A stretch of DNA of 56,697 nucleotides from Betaproteobacteria bacterium (GTDB lineage: Bacteria; Pseudomonadota; Gammaproteobacteria; Burkholderiales; SG8-39): assembly GCA_005884455.1 (NCBI GenBank), contig VBCH01000212.1:1-56697 (forward strand), read 5' to 3'. A program made the position numbers and the translations under genes. The notes under the pieces were generated by a model. It saw nothing but the letters and a program-made list of their open reading frames with translations, had not been told where the DNA came from and did not search any database. Numbering within the stretch: the stretch's first letter is position 1; the number at the start of each line of letters is the position of its first letter. Below are positions 1 to 7,629 of this stretch, one piece after another.

Positions 1-265
1 CGGCAATGGACTGCGAGGGCTTGCCGAAGTCCGTATAGCCGCCTTCGACGGCCAGGTCGATGATCGGAATCAGGTTGAACCGGTACCCCACGAACACCTT
101 GAAGGCCGTGTCGTTGGAATCGAGATTCCCCCCGCTGGTGTTGTCCTTGATAGTCGACTGGCACAGGCCGGCGCCGAGATACAGGCCGCCGGCGGCGTCG
201 GCGCGGGAAATGCAGAGGCCGCTCAACAACACCGCCGAAAGAGTCACTGACAGTATGCGATTCAT
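1..265 (-). CDS. Outer-membrane beta-barrel protein, 5' part only
   Basis: The gene starts at 265 and runs off the left edge, so only 88 codons are visible. The N-terminus ([16 protein letters not shown], ending near CISRADA) is a typical Sec signal peptide with cleavage expected after about residue 25. The mature part opens [10 protein letters not shown] and continues with alternating hydrophobic/aromatic strands such as [10 protein letters not shown] and [12 protein letters not shown]. This is the pattern of small OmpA/OmpW-like porin-fold proteins of the outer membrane. A GGAGC-like ribosome site lies just upstream. The exact family cannot be fixed from this fragment; a general outer-membrane beta-barrel protein is the safest name. 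Confidence 0.7.
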   Translation of the reverse strand, partial: MNRILSVTLSAVLLSGLCISRADAAGGLYLGAGLCQSTIKDNTSGGNLDSNDTAFKVFVGYRFNLIPIIDLAVEGGYTDFGKPSQSIA

Positions 266-392
266 TGGCTGCTCCTTTGGTCTGCTGCGCTTCGGGGATC
301 AGGCATCGTACACCTTTGCCGCCCGTGGGCGAATCGCTGCGAGTGTAGTGACGAATATTACCGTTGCACCGAACGGCAGCTACCGGCCGACA

Positions 393-494
393 GTGATCGA
401 GTCGCTCAACACCGCGCTCGACAAGTACACGGGCACACTCGTCTTCGTCTCGCACGACCGCGAGTTCGTATCGTCGCTGGCCACGCGCATCATA
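393..494 (+). pseudogene. Relic of an ABC-F ATPase gene (C-terminal ABC fragment)
   Basis: One frame reads [20 protein letters not shown] followed by [14 protein letters not shown]. This is the stretch just after the Walker B of the second ABC domain in ABC-F proteins, with the H-loop in VSHDREF; E. coli YbiT has nearly the same text from memory. Only about 34 codons match. Upstream and downstream the frame gives unrelated sequence, with no start, Walker A, signature motif or C-terminal tail. The fragment lies between the outer-membrane gene and mazE and marks a past deletion or rearrangement. Confidence 0.75.
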
Positions 495-534
495 CGGTCA
501 CGATCTGTGACCAGTCCATCGCATCGCGGGCCGG

Positions 535-563
535 TTGACGACCCGCCAAGATGTAAGTACAGT
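535..563 (+). promoter_or_regulatory. Candidate sigma70 promoter for mazEF
   Basis: TTGACG (535-540) and TACAGT (558-563) are separated by 17 bp, matching the -35 and -10 consensus in 5/6 and 4/6 positions. Transcription would start near 570, which is the A of the mazE start codon. No Shine-Dalgarno sequence precedes that ATG, so the message may be leaderless. This is inferred from sequence alone. Confidence 0.5.
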
Positions 564-570
564 AATTACA
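552..570 (+). promoter_or_regulatory. Palindromic candidate operator over the mazE start
   Basis: TGTAA (552-556) and TTACA (566-570) form an interrupted palindrome that covers the candidate -10 element and reaches the mazE ATG. MazE-type antitoxins with an AbrB-like fold autorepress by binding palindromes in their own promoter, so this is the obvious place for such an operator. The arms are short, so chance cannot be excluded. Confidence 0.35.
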
Positions 571-860
571 TGAAGCGGGATCTCCCTACACCTCGGAAAA
601 ACCTGGCGAAGGTCGAGCTGAAGGTCGTCAAGATCGGCAACTCGCGTGGTGTGCGGCTGCCCAAGGCCGTGCTGGAGCGCTATGAAATCAAGGACGCTCT
701 GGTGCTGGAGGCTCGAGACGAGGGTCTCCTGCTGCGGGGCAAAAAAGATAAGCGCCTGACCTGGGAGGAAACGTACCGGGAAACGGCGCGCGAGAAGGAG
801 GACTGGAGCGATCTCGACGCGACGCTGGTGGACGGGATCGAGCCCGGGGAAAAGTGGTGA
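570..860 (+). CDS. mazE: MazE-type antitoxin (AbrB/SpoVT fold)
   Basis: This 96-residue protein has a swapped-hairpin AbrB/MazE DNA-binding domain at about residues 15-58. Key motifs are [20 protein letters not shown] and then [13 protein letters not shown]. The acidic C-terminal tail (about 62-96, rich in E, D and W) is the kind of segment that wraps the toxin. It should neutralise the MazF encoded next and repress the operon. The start at 570 begins the antitoxin homology; in-frame sequence upstream belongs to the ABC-F relic and an unrelated stretch. The gene overlaps mazF by 7 bp, typical of translationally coupled toxin-antitoxin pairs. The symbol is given by family; orthology to E. coli mazE is not implied. 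Confidence 0.85.
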   Translation: MKRDLPTPRKNLAKVELKVVKIGNSRGVRLPKAVLERYEIKDALVLEARDEGLLLRGKKDKRLTWEETYRETAREKEDWSDLDATLVDGIEPGEKW

Positions 861-1189
861 CGCGCCCGGTCGGGCGCTACGGCATCTATCTCGCCGACCT
901 CGACCCCACGCGCGGGCGTGAGATCGCCAAGACCCGGCCGGTCGTGGTCGTGAGCCAGGACGACATGAACCGGTTTCTCGATACCGTGGTGGTGTGTCCG
1001 CTGACGACGAAGCTTCATCCGCGCTGGCGAAGCCGGGTGGCTACCGTATGCGCGGGCCGCAAGGCCGAGATCGCGGTGGATCAGATCCGCACGATCACCA
1101 AGGAGAGGCTCGGGCGGCGGCTGGACGAGCTGGAGCCCGCGACCGCGATGCTGCTGCGTCGCCTGATCACCGAGATGTACGGCGAGTAG
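854..1189 (+). CDS. mazF: MazF/PemK-type mRNA interferase toxin
   Basis: This 111-residue protein has the PemK/MazF fold. It opens [20 protein letters not shown], continues with [12 protein letters not shown] and VVVCPLTT, and closes with [11 protein letters not shown] and KERLGRRL. The early Arg after the first beta-strands ([10 protein letters not shown]) and the PLTT strand are where MazF enzymes carry catalytic and RNA-binding residues. Members cleave mRNA at short sequences; the cut sequence cannot be predicted here. GTG at 854 is taken as start, and a second GTG at 857 is equally possible. Either overlaps the end of mazE. Full-length for the family, so likely functional. Confidence 0.88.
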   Translation: MVTRPVGRYGIYLADLDPTRGREIAKTRPVVVVSQDDMNRFLDTVVVCPLTTKLHPRWRSRVATVCAGRKAEIAVDQIRTITKERLGRRLDELEPATAMLLRRLITEMYGE

Positions 1190-1225
1190 AACCGCGCGGA
1201 CGATCCTGCAGCCAGAGGTAACGGG

Positions 1226-2599
1226 CTAGCCGGCGCTCAGCCGCAGGTACTGAAGAAACTCCCGCCGGGTCTTCGGCCCGTAGGTCTTGAAGTGAGGCTC
1301 CGGATTTTCCAGGTAGGCGTTGCGCTCGCGCGCGATGCGGTCGCGCGCGGTGTATTTCTTGATGTCGGCGGCGCTCAAGCCGTAGACCTTGGCGGCGTTG
1401 CGGCCGAAGATCTTGGCGCGGAGCTCGGGGGTGATTTCGCTGTAGCCGTGCTTCTCCCGCAGTACGGGGGCGATCTGAAAGGCGCGGAAGGCCTGGATCT
1501 GGTCCTGGGGCGAGCCGTACCAGATGGAGTCGGTGCCCCACAGGACGTTGTCGGGGCCGCAGTGCTTGACCAGCTTGCCGATCGCGTGGGCCGCCTGCTC
1601 GGGGTCGCGCATCAGGAAGCGCCAGGTGCTGCCGAGCTCGGCGTATACGTTCGATCCCGGGGCGACGTTGTTTTTCTGCAGCGACGCGACCAGGGTGTCG
1701 ATGCCGTCGCGCCCCGGCGTGTAGGCCTGCTCCGGGACGCCTGTCACGAACCCGGAGTGGTAGATAAGGAAGTTGACGTCGGGAAAGCGCTTCGCGACGA
1801 CGCCGATGTCGCTGCACTGGCTGTGCTCGTAGGATTGGCTGCCGAAGGGCAGGCCCTTGTGCACGGCGATGTTCTTCACGCCGAGCTTGCGCGCCTTTTC
1901 TATGAAGCGAATGCCGACATCGTCGGTGAGGAAGAAGCCTTTGCCATGCGGGCCCCACTGGGTGTAGGTCTTCCAGGCGGAGATTCCCCATTTCTCCTTC
2001 AGCTCGTCCATGCCTTCCAGGTCTCCCGGCTGGTTCGGGTTGACGCGGCCGTGCAAGAGCAGCCGGTGCGTGCCCTCGAGCTTCTCGACGATGCGGCGCA
2101 CGGCGTCGGCGGCCTGGATGGTGACGGGCTCGGCGTCGCGGCGGGACGGGACGAAGGAGAGCACCATCACGTCGGTGTCCGAGTCCATGAAGACGTCCTT
2201 GATGAATACCTCGGCGCTCTTCGCATTTCCCTTCGGCGTGTCGATAAAGTGGCCCTGCACGTCGAATATGAACTCGTCCTTCGCCGGCCCGACCTGCGCG
2301 CGCGCGAGCTGCGGGTCGAGCGCCGCGTCTTTGGAAATCTCGAAGGCGCCGCCCAAGCGGCCGGCCGCGGCGTTCGCCGCGTTGAAGGCGAGCAGCGTGC
2401 TCGCCGCGCCGCAGGTGGAAACGAGGAAGCTGCGGCGGGTGAGATTCGTTTTCTTCGAGAACGAAGAAGCGAATTGATGCGCCAGGCGGTTGGCCTCGAG
2501 GTTGGCCGGCCACAGAGGCACGGGCGCGAACTCGCCGTTGGAGGTCGAGTCGAGCTTGATCGGCAGGCGTCTGCCTTCGGGGTCGATGCGGTGTTTCAT
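1226..2599 (-). CDS. Amidohydrolase-family protein with internal Tat motif
   Basis: This 457-residue metal-dependent hydrolase has an amidohydrolase_2-type TIM barrel. Visible barrel-end residues are H117 (VQGHFID), H247 (AVHKG), H281 (IYHSGF) and D357 (WGTDS), matching the usual metal and catalytic positions except that the first HxH is QGH. A twin-arginine motif, LTRRSFLV, sits at residues 53-60 and is followed by a hydrophobic stretch, so export through Tat is likely. It is preceded by about 50 extra residues, which is unusual. The ATG at 2599 has an AAGGAG site seven bases upstream, supporting the long start. It is last in a minus-strand run after a dienelactone-hydrolase-like gene, suggesting breakdown of an aromatic or lactone compound; the substrate is unknown. 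Confidence 0.82.
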   Translation of the reverse strand: MKHRIDPEGRRLPIKLDSTSNGEFAPVPLWPANLEANRLAHQFASSFSKKTNLTRRSFLVSTCGAASTLLAFNAANAAAGRLGGAFEISKDAALDPQLARAQVGPAKDEFIFDVQGHFIDTPKGNAKSAEVFIKDVFMDSDTDVMVLSFVPSRRDAEPVTIQAADAVRRIVEKLEGTHRLLLHGRVNPNQPGDLEGMDELKEKWGISAWKTYTQWGPHGKGFFLTDDVGIRFIEKARKLGVKNIAVHKGLPFGSQSYEHSQCSDIGVVAKRFPDVNFLIYHSGFVTGVPEQAYTPGRDGIDTLVASLQKNNVAPGSNVYAELGSTWRFLMRDPEQAAHAIGKLVKHCGPDNVLWGTDSIWYGSPQDQIQAFRAFQIAPVLREKHGYSEITPELRAKIFGRNAAKVYGLSAADIKKYTARDRIARERNAYLENPEPHFKTYGPKTRREFLQYLRLSAG

Positions 2600-2636
2600 G
2601 ACGGGTCTCCTTGCAAACGGGCACGCCCTCTACACC

Positions 2637-3413
2637 TCAGATACCGAACAGCTCCTTGAGCGTTCGCGCTGTCGCGCCGATCGACTGCGCATTGGCGCGC
2701 TCCTCGGCCTTGTTCTTCGGGGTGGAAAAGCCGTGGCCGGTGCCGCTGTAGACCTCATACTGGAAGGGGACCTTCGCGGCACGCAACTCCTGGATCAGGC
2801 GGTCGACCGTCGTGAGCGGAAAGCCCGGATCCTCGGCGCCGTGCAGGATCAGGAACATGCCCTTCGCGTTCGCCGCCCATCCGGGCGCGCGGTCGCGGAA
2901 CGAGCCGTGGATCGCGACGTTCGCGACGAGCGGCGCGCCGGTCGACGCGAATTCGACGCCGACCCCGCCGCCGAAGCAGTAGCCGATGAGCGCGATCCTG
3001 GAGGGGTCGACCATCGGGTTCTTGACAAGGACATCGAACGCCGCCTGGGTCCGCGCGCGCATCAGCGCCCGGTCCTTGTCGTAGATCGCGATCTGCGCCT
3101 GCATTTCCGGAACATCCTTCGGCAGCACGCCCTCGCCGTAGCCGAAAATGTCGGCCGCGAACGTGACGTAGCCGAGCTTGGCCCAGATCTCCGCAAGCGA
3201 TTGCGTTTTCGGCGTCATGCCCTCGCGCGCGTGAATCATCAGCACGGCGGGCCGCCGGCCGCTCACCTTGTCGTCGTAGGCCAAGTAGGCTTTGAGCTTG
3301 GTGCCGCCCTGGCTGTATTCGACCCATTGGTTCTTCATCTCGGCCTGTGTGGGGCCGGCGGCGAGCGCGATGGCGGCGGCCAGAAAGGGTGCGAGCGTCC
3401 GGAGCATGGTCAT
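2637..3413 (-). CDS. Dienelactone hydrolase family protein, secreted
   Basis: This 258-residue alpha/beta hydrolase has the dienelactone hydrolase triad: C146 in GYCFGGG, D195 in HGAEDPGF and H227 in GTGHGFS. E64 in HAREG matches the glutamate that holds the nucleophile in DLH enzymes. The start MTMLRTLAPFLAAAIALAAG gives a Sec signal peptide cut near residue 24, so the enzyme acts in the periplasm, unlike classical cytoplasmic ClcD. The ATG at 3413 has an AGGGAG site upstream; the reading frame stays open much further, but that part is antisense to the next gene. It lies 37 bp upstream of the amidohydrolase and probably shares its transcript. Confidence 0.87.
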   Translation of the reverse strand: MTMLRTLAPFLAAAIALAAGPTQAEMKNQWVEYSQGGTKLKAYLAYDDKVSGRRPAVLMIHAREGMTPKTQSLAEIWAKLGYVTFAADIFGYGEGVLPKDVPEMQAQIAIYDKDRALMRARTQAAFDVLVKNPMVDPSRIALIGYCFGGGVGVEFASTGAPLVANVAIHGSFRDRAPGWAANAKGMFLILHGAEDPGFPLTTVDRLIQELRAAKVPFQYEVYSGTGHGFSTPKNKAEERANAQSIGATARTLKELFGI

Positions 3414-3484
3414 TGGAGACTCCCTGTGTTGAGCTCTTGCGGTGAGTTGTGGCGCGTGCGGGCGGTGGCGAAAACGTCTTCCGC

Positions 3485-4258
3485 TCAAGGCATAAAGCCG
3501 CCGCCGTTCACGTGGACGGTCTGGCCGGTGATGTAGCGCGCGTCGGGTCCGCACAGCATGCGCACGACCGCCGCGACTTCCTCGGGCTCGCCGCGGCGGC
3601 CGATCGGGGGCAGGCCGCGCCGGTCGCGAGGCCTGAGCGGCGCGCCCGGCAGGCCGCGCACGGTCTCGATGGTCCCCGGCACCACGCAGTTGACCGTGAT
3701 GCGTCGCGGCGCGAGGTCGAGCGCGAGCGCCCGCGTCATGCCGGCAATCCCGGCTTTCGCCGTGATGACGTGGGCGCGGTTGCTTGCGCCCTTGTGCGCC
3801 GTGAGGCCGCCGATATTCACGATCGTCCCGCCGCGAACGCGAATGAGGTGCGGCAGGCAGGACTGGGTGCACAGGAACGCGCCGTCGAGCACGGTCGCAA
3901 GCACGCGGTGCCATTCCTCGAGCTTGATGTCCTCGAAGTGCGTCTCGCTCCTCACCGCGGCGTTGTTGACGAGAATGTCGAGCCGTCCGAACTGCTTCAC
4001 CGTCGCGTCCACCATCTTCGCGACCGCGTCGGGGTCGGTCACGTCGGCGAAGTGGAAGGCGGCCTTGCCCCCGCTCGACTTGATCATCGCCACGGTGTTC
4101 TTGGCGTCGCCTTGCGAGGTGTTGGCGTTCACCATCACCGTCGCGCCGCCTGCGGCGAGCGAACGCGAGATCGCCCGGCCGATGTTCCTTGCGCCGCCGG
4201 TGACGAGAGCCACCTTTCCTTGAAGCTCGCTGCCGGGGGTCATGCCTGCGTCGCTCAT
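3485..4258 (-). CDS. SDR-family protein lacking the catalytic Ser and Tyr
   Basis: This 257-residue Rossmann-fold protein has the nucleotide motif TGGARNIGRAI (about 20-30), NNA at 98-100 and the C-terminal signature GQTVHVNGGG of FabG-like SDRs. The usual catalytic Ser is Gly151 (IVNIGGLTAHKG), and the usual Tyr of the YxxxK motif is Val164 (AHVITAKAG); only Lys168 of that motif remains. Cofactor binding looks intact, but ordinary ketoreductase chemistry would need other residues. It starts at 4258, 11 bp after the DoxX-like gene. It could be a non-reductase SDR, a regulator or an enzyme with alternative acid-base groups. Homologous subgroups may share the change, which needs an alignment. 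Confidence 0.85.
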   Translation of the reverse strand: MSDAGMTPGSELQGKVALVTGGARNIGRAISRSLAAGGATVMVNANTSQGDAKNTVAMIKSSGGKAAFHFADVTDPDAVAKMVDATVKQFGRLDILVNNAAVRSETHFEDIKLEEWHRVLATVLDGAFLCTQSCLPHLIRVRGGTIVNIGGLTAHKGASNRAHVITAKAGIAGMTRALALDLAPRRITVNCVVPGTIETVRGLPGAPLRPRDRRGLPPIGRRGEPEEVAAVVRMLCGPDARYITGQTVHVNGGGFMP

Positions 4259-4269
4259 GGGCAAGCCCG

Positions 4270-4653
4270 TCAGCGCACGTTTTCGAGGAGCAGGAGCAGC
4301 CCGCCCAGAATGCCGGTATTGCCGAGCAGGATGATCCGGGAGAGGTTGCGCTTCGCCGGGTCCGGCATGCTCCAGAAACGGTGGAAGATCGCAGTCGCCA
4401 TCACGGTGAAAAGGATCAGGCAATAGACGCCGATTTCGGCGTGCCAGCCGGCGAGCAGCAGCGCGCAGCCGGCGAACTGCAGCGCGATTCCGATCCAGAA
4501 CACGGCCGCAGGGAACGGAGTGTGGAACGCCGCCATGCGCTCGATGTGGTCCTTGATCCGCGCTTTCGTCAGGTTGCAAATCCCGGTGGCGAGAAAGCAA
4601 AGCACGATGAGCAGCCTTCCCGCCGTGTCGGTCCATGAAAGATCGCCGTACAC
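4270..4653 (-). CDS. DoxX-like integral membrane protein
   Basis: This 127-residue protein has four hydrophobic segments, at about 12-30, 47-68, 74-92 and 104-123. The order and the short loop GICNLTKARIKDHIERM match the DoxX/DoxD-like family, small inner-membrane proteins often found beside oxidoreductases and quinone-linked enzymes. GTG at 4653 is preceded by AAGAGG, supporting that start. It is the first gene of the minus-strand run and is divergent from the alpha/beta hydrolase at 4733. No catalytic residues are known for the family; a role in respiratory or redox coupling with the SDR is possible but only inferred. Confidence 0.75.
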   Translation of the reverse strand: MYGDLSWTDTAGRLLIVLCFLATGICNLTKARIKDHIERMAAFHTPFPAAVFWIGIALQFAGCALLLAGWHAEIGVYCLILFTVMATAIFHRFWSMPDPAKRNLSRIILLGNTGILGGLLLLLENVR

Positions 4654-4666
4654 GAACCTCTTCTCT

Positions 4667-4672
4667 TATAAT
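4667..4672 (+). promoter_or_regulatory. Candidate -10 element upstream of the alpha/beta hydrolase
   Basis: A perfect TATAAT lies in the 79-bp divergent gap, giving a leader of about 54 nt to the ATG at 4733. No good -35 is visible at the right distance, so support is weak. The same AT-rich patch could serve the opposite strand. Confidence 0.3.
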
Positions 4673-4732
4673 TTTCGCCGGCCCAAGCTCACCGCGACGC
4701 CGGTCGCGTCCCTATACCGGACAGGATACGCC

Positions 4733-5608
4733 ATGCCATTCGCAACGATCAACGGCATCAGGATCAACTATCTCGTACAGGGCAAAGGCCCCCATCTGCT
4801 GATGTTCGCGCCCGGCGGCTGGCGCTCCGTGATCTCGCGCTGGACCGCCGCCGGCGGCAAGGAGGCCTTCGGGCAGATGGACGGACTCGCGACGCTGTCG
4901 CGGCACTTCACCTGCATCGCCTACGACCGCCGCGAATGCGGACTCTCGGGAGGCCGCGTCGAGCCCCTGGGCTGGGACTTGTACGTCGAGGAGGCCAAGG
5001 GGCTCCTCGATCTCGCCGGCGCGAAACAGGCGTTTATCCTCGGCAGCTGCATGGGCGCATCGCTCGCGCTCGCCTTTGCGGTGCGCCACCCTTCGGCGTG
5101 CAAGGGATTGCTGCTGCACTGGCCGGTAGGCGGGTACCTGTGGATGCAGAAGGGGCGGGAGTTTTTCCGGCGCCACATGGACTTCGTGCGCGCGAACGGC
5201 CTCGCAGCGGCGATCGAGCGCGCGCCGGAAGGCGAAAATTTCTGGCTCGATCCCGAGATCGGGCCGTGGGGATCGCCCGCCGCGATCTATCCCGAGTTCG
5301 CGCGCGAGCTCGTGAAGCAGGACCTGGAGCGGTATCTCGATACCTGCACCCGCAGCCGGGACGCGATCTTCAACGACACCATGCCCTCGGGCGCAAGCGG
5401 CGAGGAGCTGATGCGGATCCAGGTTCCGGCGCTGATCATGTCGGGGGCGGACAGCCGGCACACGCGCTCTGCGTCCTGGGCCCTGAAGGAACTCATGCCT
5501 CAATCGGACCTGTGGGAGCTGTGGCCGCCGCAGCAGACGGGGCAGAACACGCTCGAGCAGATCCTGCGGTTCAAGTCGCGGCTCGAGACATCGGCTCAAG
5601 CCGCCTGA
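4733..5608 (+). CDS. Alpha/beta hydrolase with Cys in the nucleophile elbow
   Basis: This 291-residue alpha/beta-hydrolase-fold protein has an oxyanion-type motif, FAPGGWRS, near residue 25 and YDRRECGLS near 64. The nucleophile elbow reads LGSCMGAS, placing C106 where Ser normally sits. An acidic residue is present in MSGADSRH, but the C-terminal region where the catalytic His is expected reads LWPPQQTGQN and contains no His. It could be a thiol-type hydrolase, a decarboxylase-like relative or inactive. The ATG at 4733 has an AGGA just upstream and begins the homology; longer forms would extend into the divergent promoter region. It ends 11 bp before the LtaS-like gene. Confidence 0.8.
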   Translation: MPFATINGIRINYLVQGKGPHLLMFAPGGWRSVISRWTAAGGKEAFGQMDGLATLSRHFTCIAYDRRECGLSGGRVEPLGWDLYVEEAKGLLDLAGAKQAFILGSCMGASLALAFAVRHPSACKGLLLHWPVGGYLWMQKGREFFRRHMDFVRANGLAAAIERAPEGENFWLDPEIGPWGSPAAIYPEFARELVKQDLERYLDTCTRSRDAIFNDTMPSGASGEELMRIQVPALIMSGADSRHTRSASWALKELMPQSDLWELWPPQQTGQNTLEQILRFKSRLETSAQAA

Positions 5609-5619
5609 GGGCGGCGGAA

Positions 5620-7599
5620 ATGTTCAATCGGCTCCCGGGACTCGCTCGCCTCCTGCTCGCCCTGAGCGCGATCAACCTCGTCGTCTTCGCGGCGTTCCGG
5701 GGTATTTTCTGGGCGGCGTTCCACGAGGCGCTCGCGAACGCGTCGTGGGCGGACCTGCTCAAAGCCCTCTACCTCGGATCCAAATTCGATCTGCGGCTCG
5801 CGCTTCTCGTTTGCCTGCCGCTCGCGCTGCTCGGCTGGATCTCCCTTTTCGATCCCGCGCGCCGGCGCGCCGCGCGAATCGCGTGGCTCGCTTATCTCGC
5901 CCTGGCGCAGTGCATGGTGCTGCTGCTCTACTTCGTCGATTTTGGACACTACGCTTACGCGCGGGTGCGGCTCAACGCGAGCCTGATCGATCATCTGACG
6001 CCGGTGAGCGTGGCGGCGCGGGTGGCGTGGGAGACTTATCCGGTTCTGTCTGGCGTGCTGGGGCTCGCGCTGCTCACGTCCGCCTATTTGTGGATCGTGC
6101 GTAGCGCGGCCCGCCGAATGCTCGTAGCGGCCGGCCCGCCGCTGGGAAAGTGGCCGAAGCGGGCCGCGATCGGCGCACTCGCGGCGCTGTATGCGCTGGG
6201 AATCTACGGCAAGTGGTCGCGGTACCCTTTGCGCTGGAGCGAGGCTTATTTCTCCTCGAGCGAAGCCGTGGCCGCGCTCGCTCTCAATCCCGTCCTGTTC
6301 CTTATGGACACGGCCGAAAATCGTAATCTCCCGTATGACACTGACAAGGTGCGCGAGCACTACGCGTTCACGGCTGCGCTGCTTGGAGTCAAGACCCCGG
6401 ACCCCGAGAAGCTCGATTTCGCGAGGTATGTCACGCCGCCGCGCAAGCCTCCGGCCCAGTACAACCTAGTGGTGATTCACCTGGAATCGTTCGCTGCGTT
6501 CAAGGCGGGGGTTTTCGGAAACCGGCTCAACGCGACGCCGTATTTCGACTCGGTCGCGAAAGAAGGCCTGCTGTTCACGAACTTCTTCGTGCCGGAGGTT
6601 CCGACGCCGCGATCGGTGTTCACCATGATCACCGGCATTCCGGACGTGAACGGGGCGACCACCGCCTCGCGCAATCCGCTGGTGGTGAATCAGCACACGC
6701 TGGTGAACGCGCTCGAGGGGTACGAAAAATATTATTTTCTGGGCGGGAGTGCGACCTGGGGCAACATTCGCGGCCTGTTCACGCACAACATCCCGGGCCT
6801 GCACGTATTCGAGGAAGGCGACTACGACGCGCCGCAGGCGGACGGCTGGGGCGTATCGGACGTCGTTCTGTTCGAAAAAGCCGACGAGGTGCTCCGCAAG
6901 GAGAAAAAGCCGTTCTTTGCCTTCGTCCAGACGGCGGGAAATCACAGGCCTTTCACGATCCCGGACGATCATCGGGGGTTCGAGCTCGGGCAAGTGGACG
7001 ATGCGGCGCTCCATGACAACGGCTTCGACAGCCTCGCGGCCTACAACGGCATGCGGTACCTCGACTTCTCGCTCGAGTCTTTCTTCGCGAAGGCGCGGAA
7101 GGCGCCGTATTTTCGCAACACCGTGTTCGTGATGTACGGGGATCACGGCAATCCTTCCACCGTGCAGACGCCTTGGGAGCAGCTCAGGCTCACGGGTTTT
7201 CACGTGCCGCTGGTGATCTACGCGCCGGCGCTGATCAAGGGGGGCCGGCGCATCGACTTCACCGCCAGCCTCCCCGATTCCCTGCCGACGTATTTGGGCC
7301 TGCTCGGCGTTCCCTATCTCAATACGGGGCTGGGGCGCGATCTGCTAGGCCTCGGCGCCAAGGATCCGCATTTTTCCCTGATCGAGCACACCGGAGTGCT
7401 CGACGACGAGTTCTATCTTCGCCTGGACGCGGATGTCGCGAGACTATTCCGTTACCGCTCGAAGGAGGCTGCGGTGGACGTTCACGAGCGCTATCCGGAA
7501 AAGGTCGCCGAGCTGCGCCGCCTGCACGAGGCGCTCTACGAGACTTCGAAATACCTGCTCTACCACAATCTTCCTCGACCCCACACTGCGGTGCGCTGA
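5620..7599 (+). CDS. LTA-synthase-like membrane phosphotransferase (sulfatase fold)
   Basis: This 659-residue protein has an N-terminal membrane domain of about five segments (residues 5-25, 45-70, 85-105, 135-155, 180-198) and an outward-facing alkaline-phosphatase/sulfatase domain (about 280-600). Metal and catalytic positions resemble LtaS/OpgB: E289 in VIHLESF, T329 in VPTPRSVF as the likely nucleophile, and D508/H509 in MYGDHG, plus AGNHRPFT. Such enzymes move phosphoglycerol or phosphoethanolamine head groups from lipids onto glycans outside the inner membrane. In a Gram-negative the acceptor might be a periplasmic glucan, LPS or capsule. The sialidase-like gene starts within about 30 bp of its end, suggesting a shared operon. 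Confidence 0.82.
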   Translation: MFNRLPGLARLLLALSAINLVVFAAFRGIFWAAFHEALANASWADLLKALYLGSKFDLRLALLVCLPLALLGWISLFDPARRRAARIAWLAYLALAQCMVLLLYFVDFGHYAYARVRLNASLIDHLTPVSVAARVAWETYPVLSGVLGLALLTSAYLWIVRSAARRMLVAAGPPLGKWPKRAAIGALAALYALGIYGKWSRYPLRWSEAYFSSSEAVAALALNPVLFLMDTAENRNLPYDTDKVREHYAFTAALLGVKTPDPEKLDFARYVTPPRKPPAQYNLVVIHLESFAAFKAGVFGNRLNATPYFDSVAKEGLLFTNFFVPEVPTPRSVFTMITGIPDVNGATTASRNPLVVNQHTLVNALEGYEKYYFLGGSATWGNIRGLFTHNIPGLHVFEEGDYDAPQADGWGVSDVVLFEKADEVLRKEKKPFFAFVQTAGNHRPFTIPDDHRGFELGQVDDAALHDNGFDSLAAYNGMRYLDFSLESFFAKARKAPYFRNTVFVMYGDHGNPSTVQTPWEQLRLTGFHVPLVIYAPALIKGGRRIDFTASLPDSLPTYLGLLGVPYLNTGLGRDLLGLGAKDPHFSLIEHTGVLDDEFYLRLDADVARLFRYRSKEAAVDVHERYPEKVAELRRLHEALYETSKYLLYHNLPRPHTAVR

Positions 7600-7629
7600 C
7601 CCTTGGGACCCACCGTTGCAACCGGATGG

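Noticed and set aside
60-569. N-terminal extension of the mazE frame
   Set aside because: It is a chance fusion of antisense outer-membrane gene sequence and the ABC-F relic with the antitoxin.
1292-2659. Plus-strand open frame opposite the amidohydrolase
   Set aside because: Low-complexity shadow frame; the minus strand carries a clear ribosome site, Tat motif and metal-binding residues.
2490-3536. Plus-strand frame over the dienelactone hydrolase region
   Set aside because: No domain or start signal; crosses two minus-strand genes.
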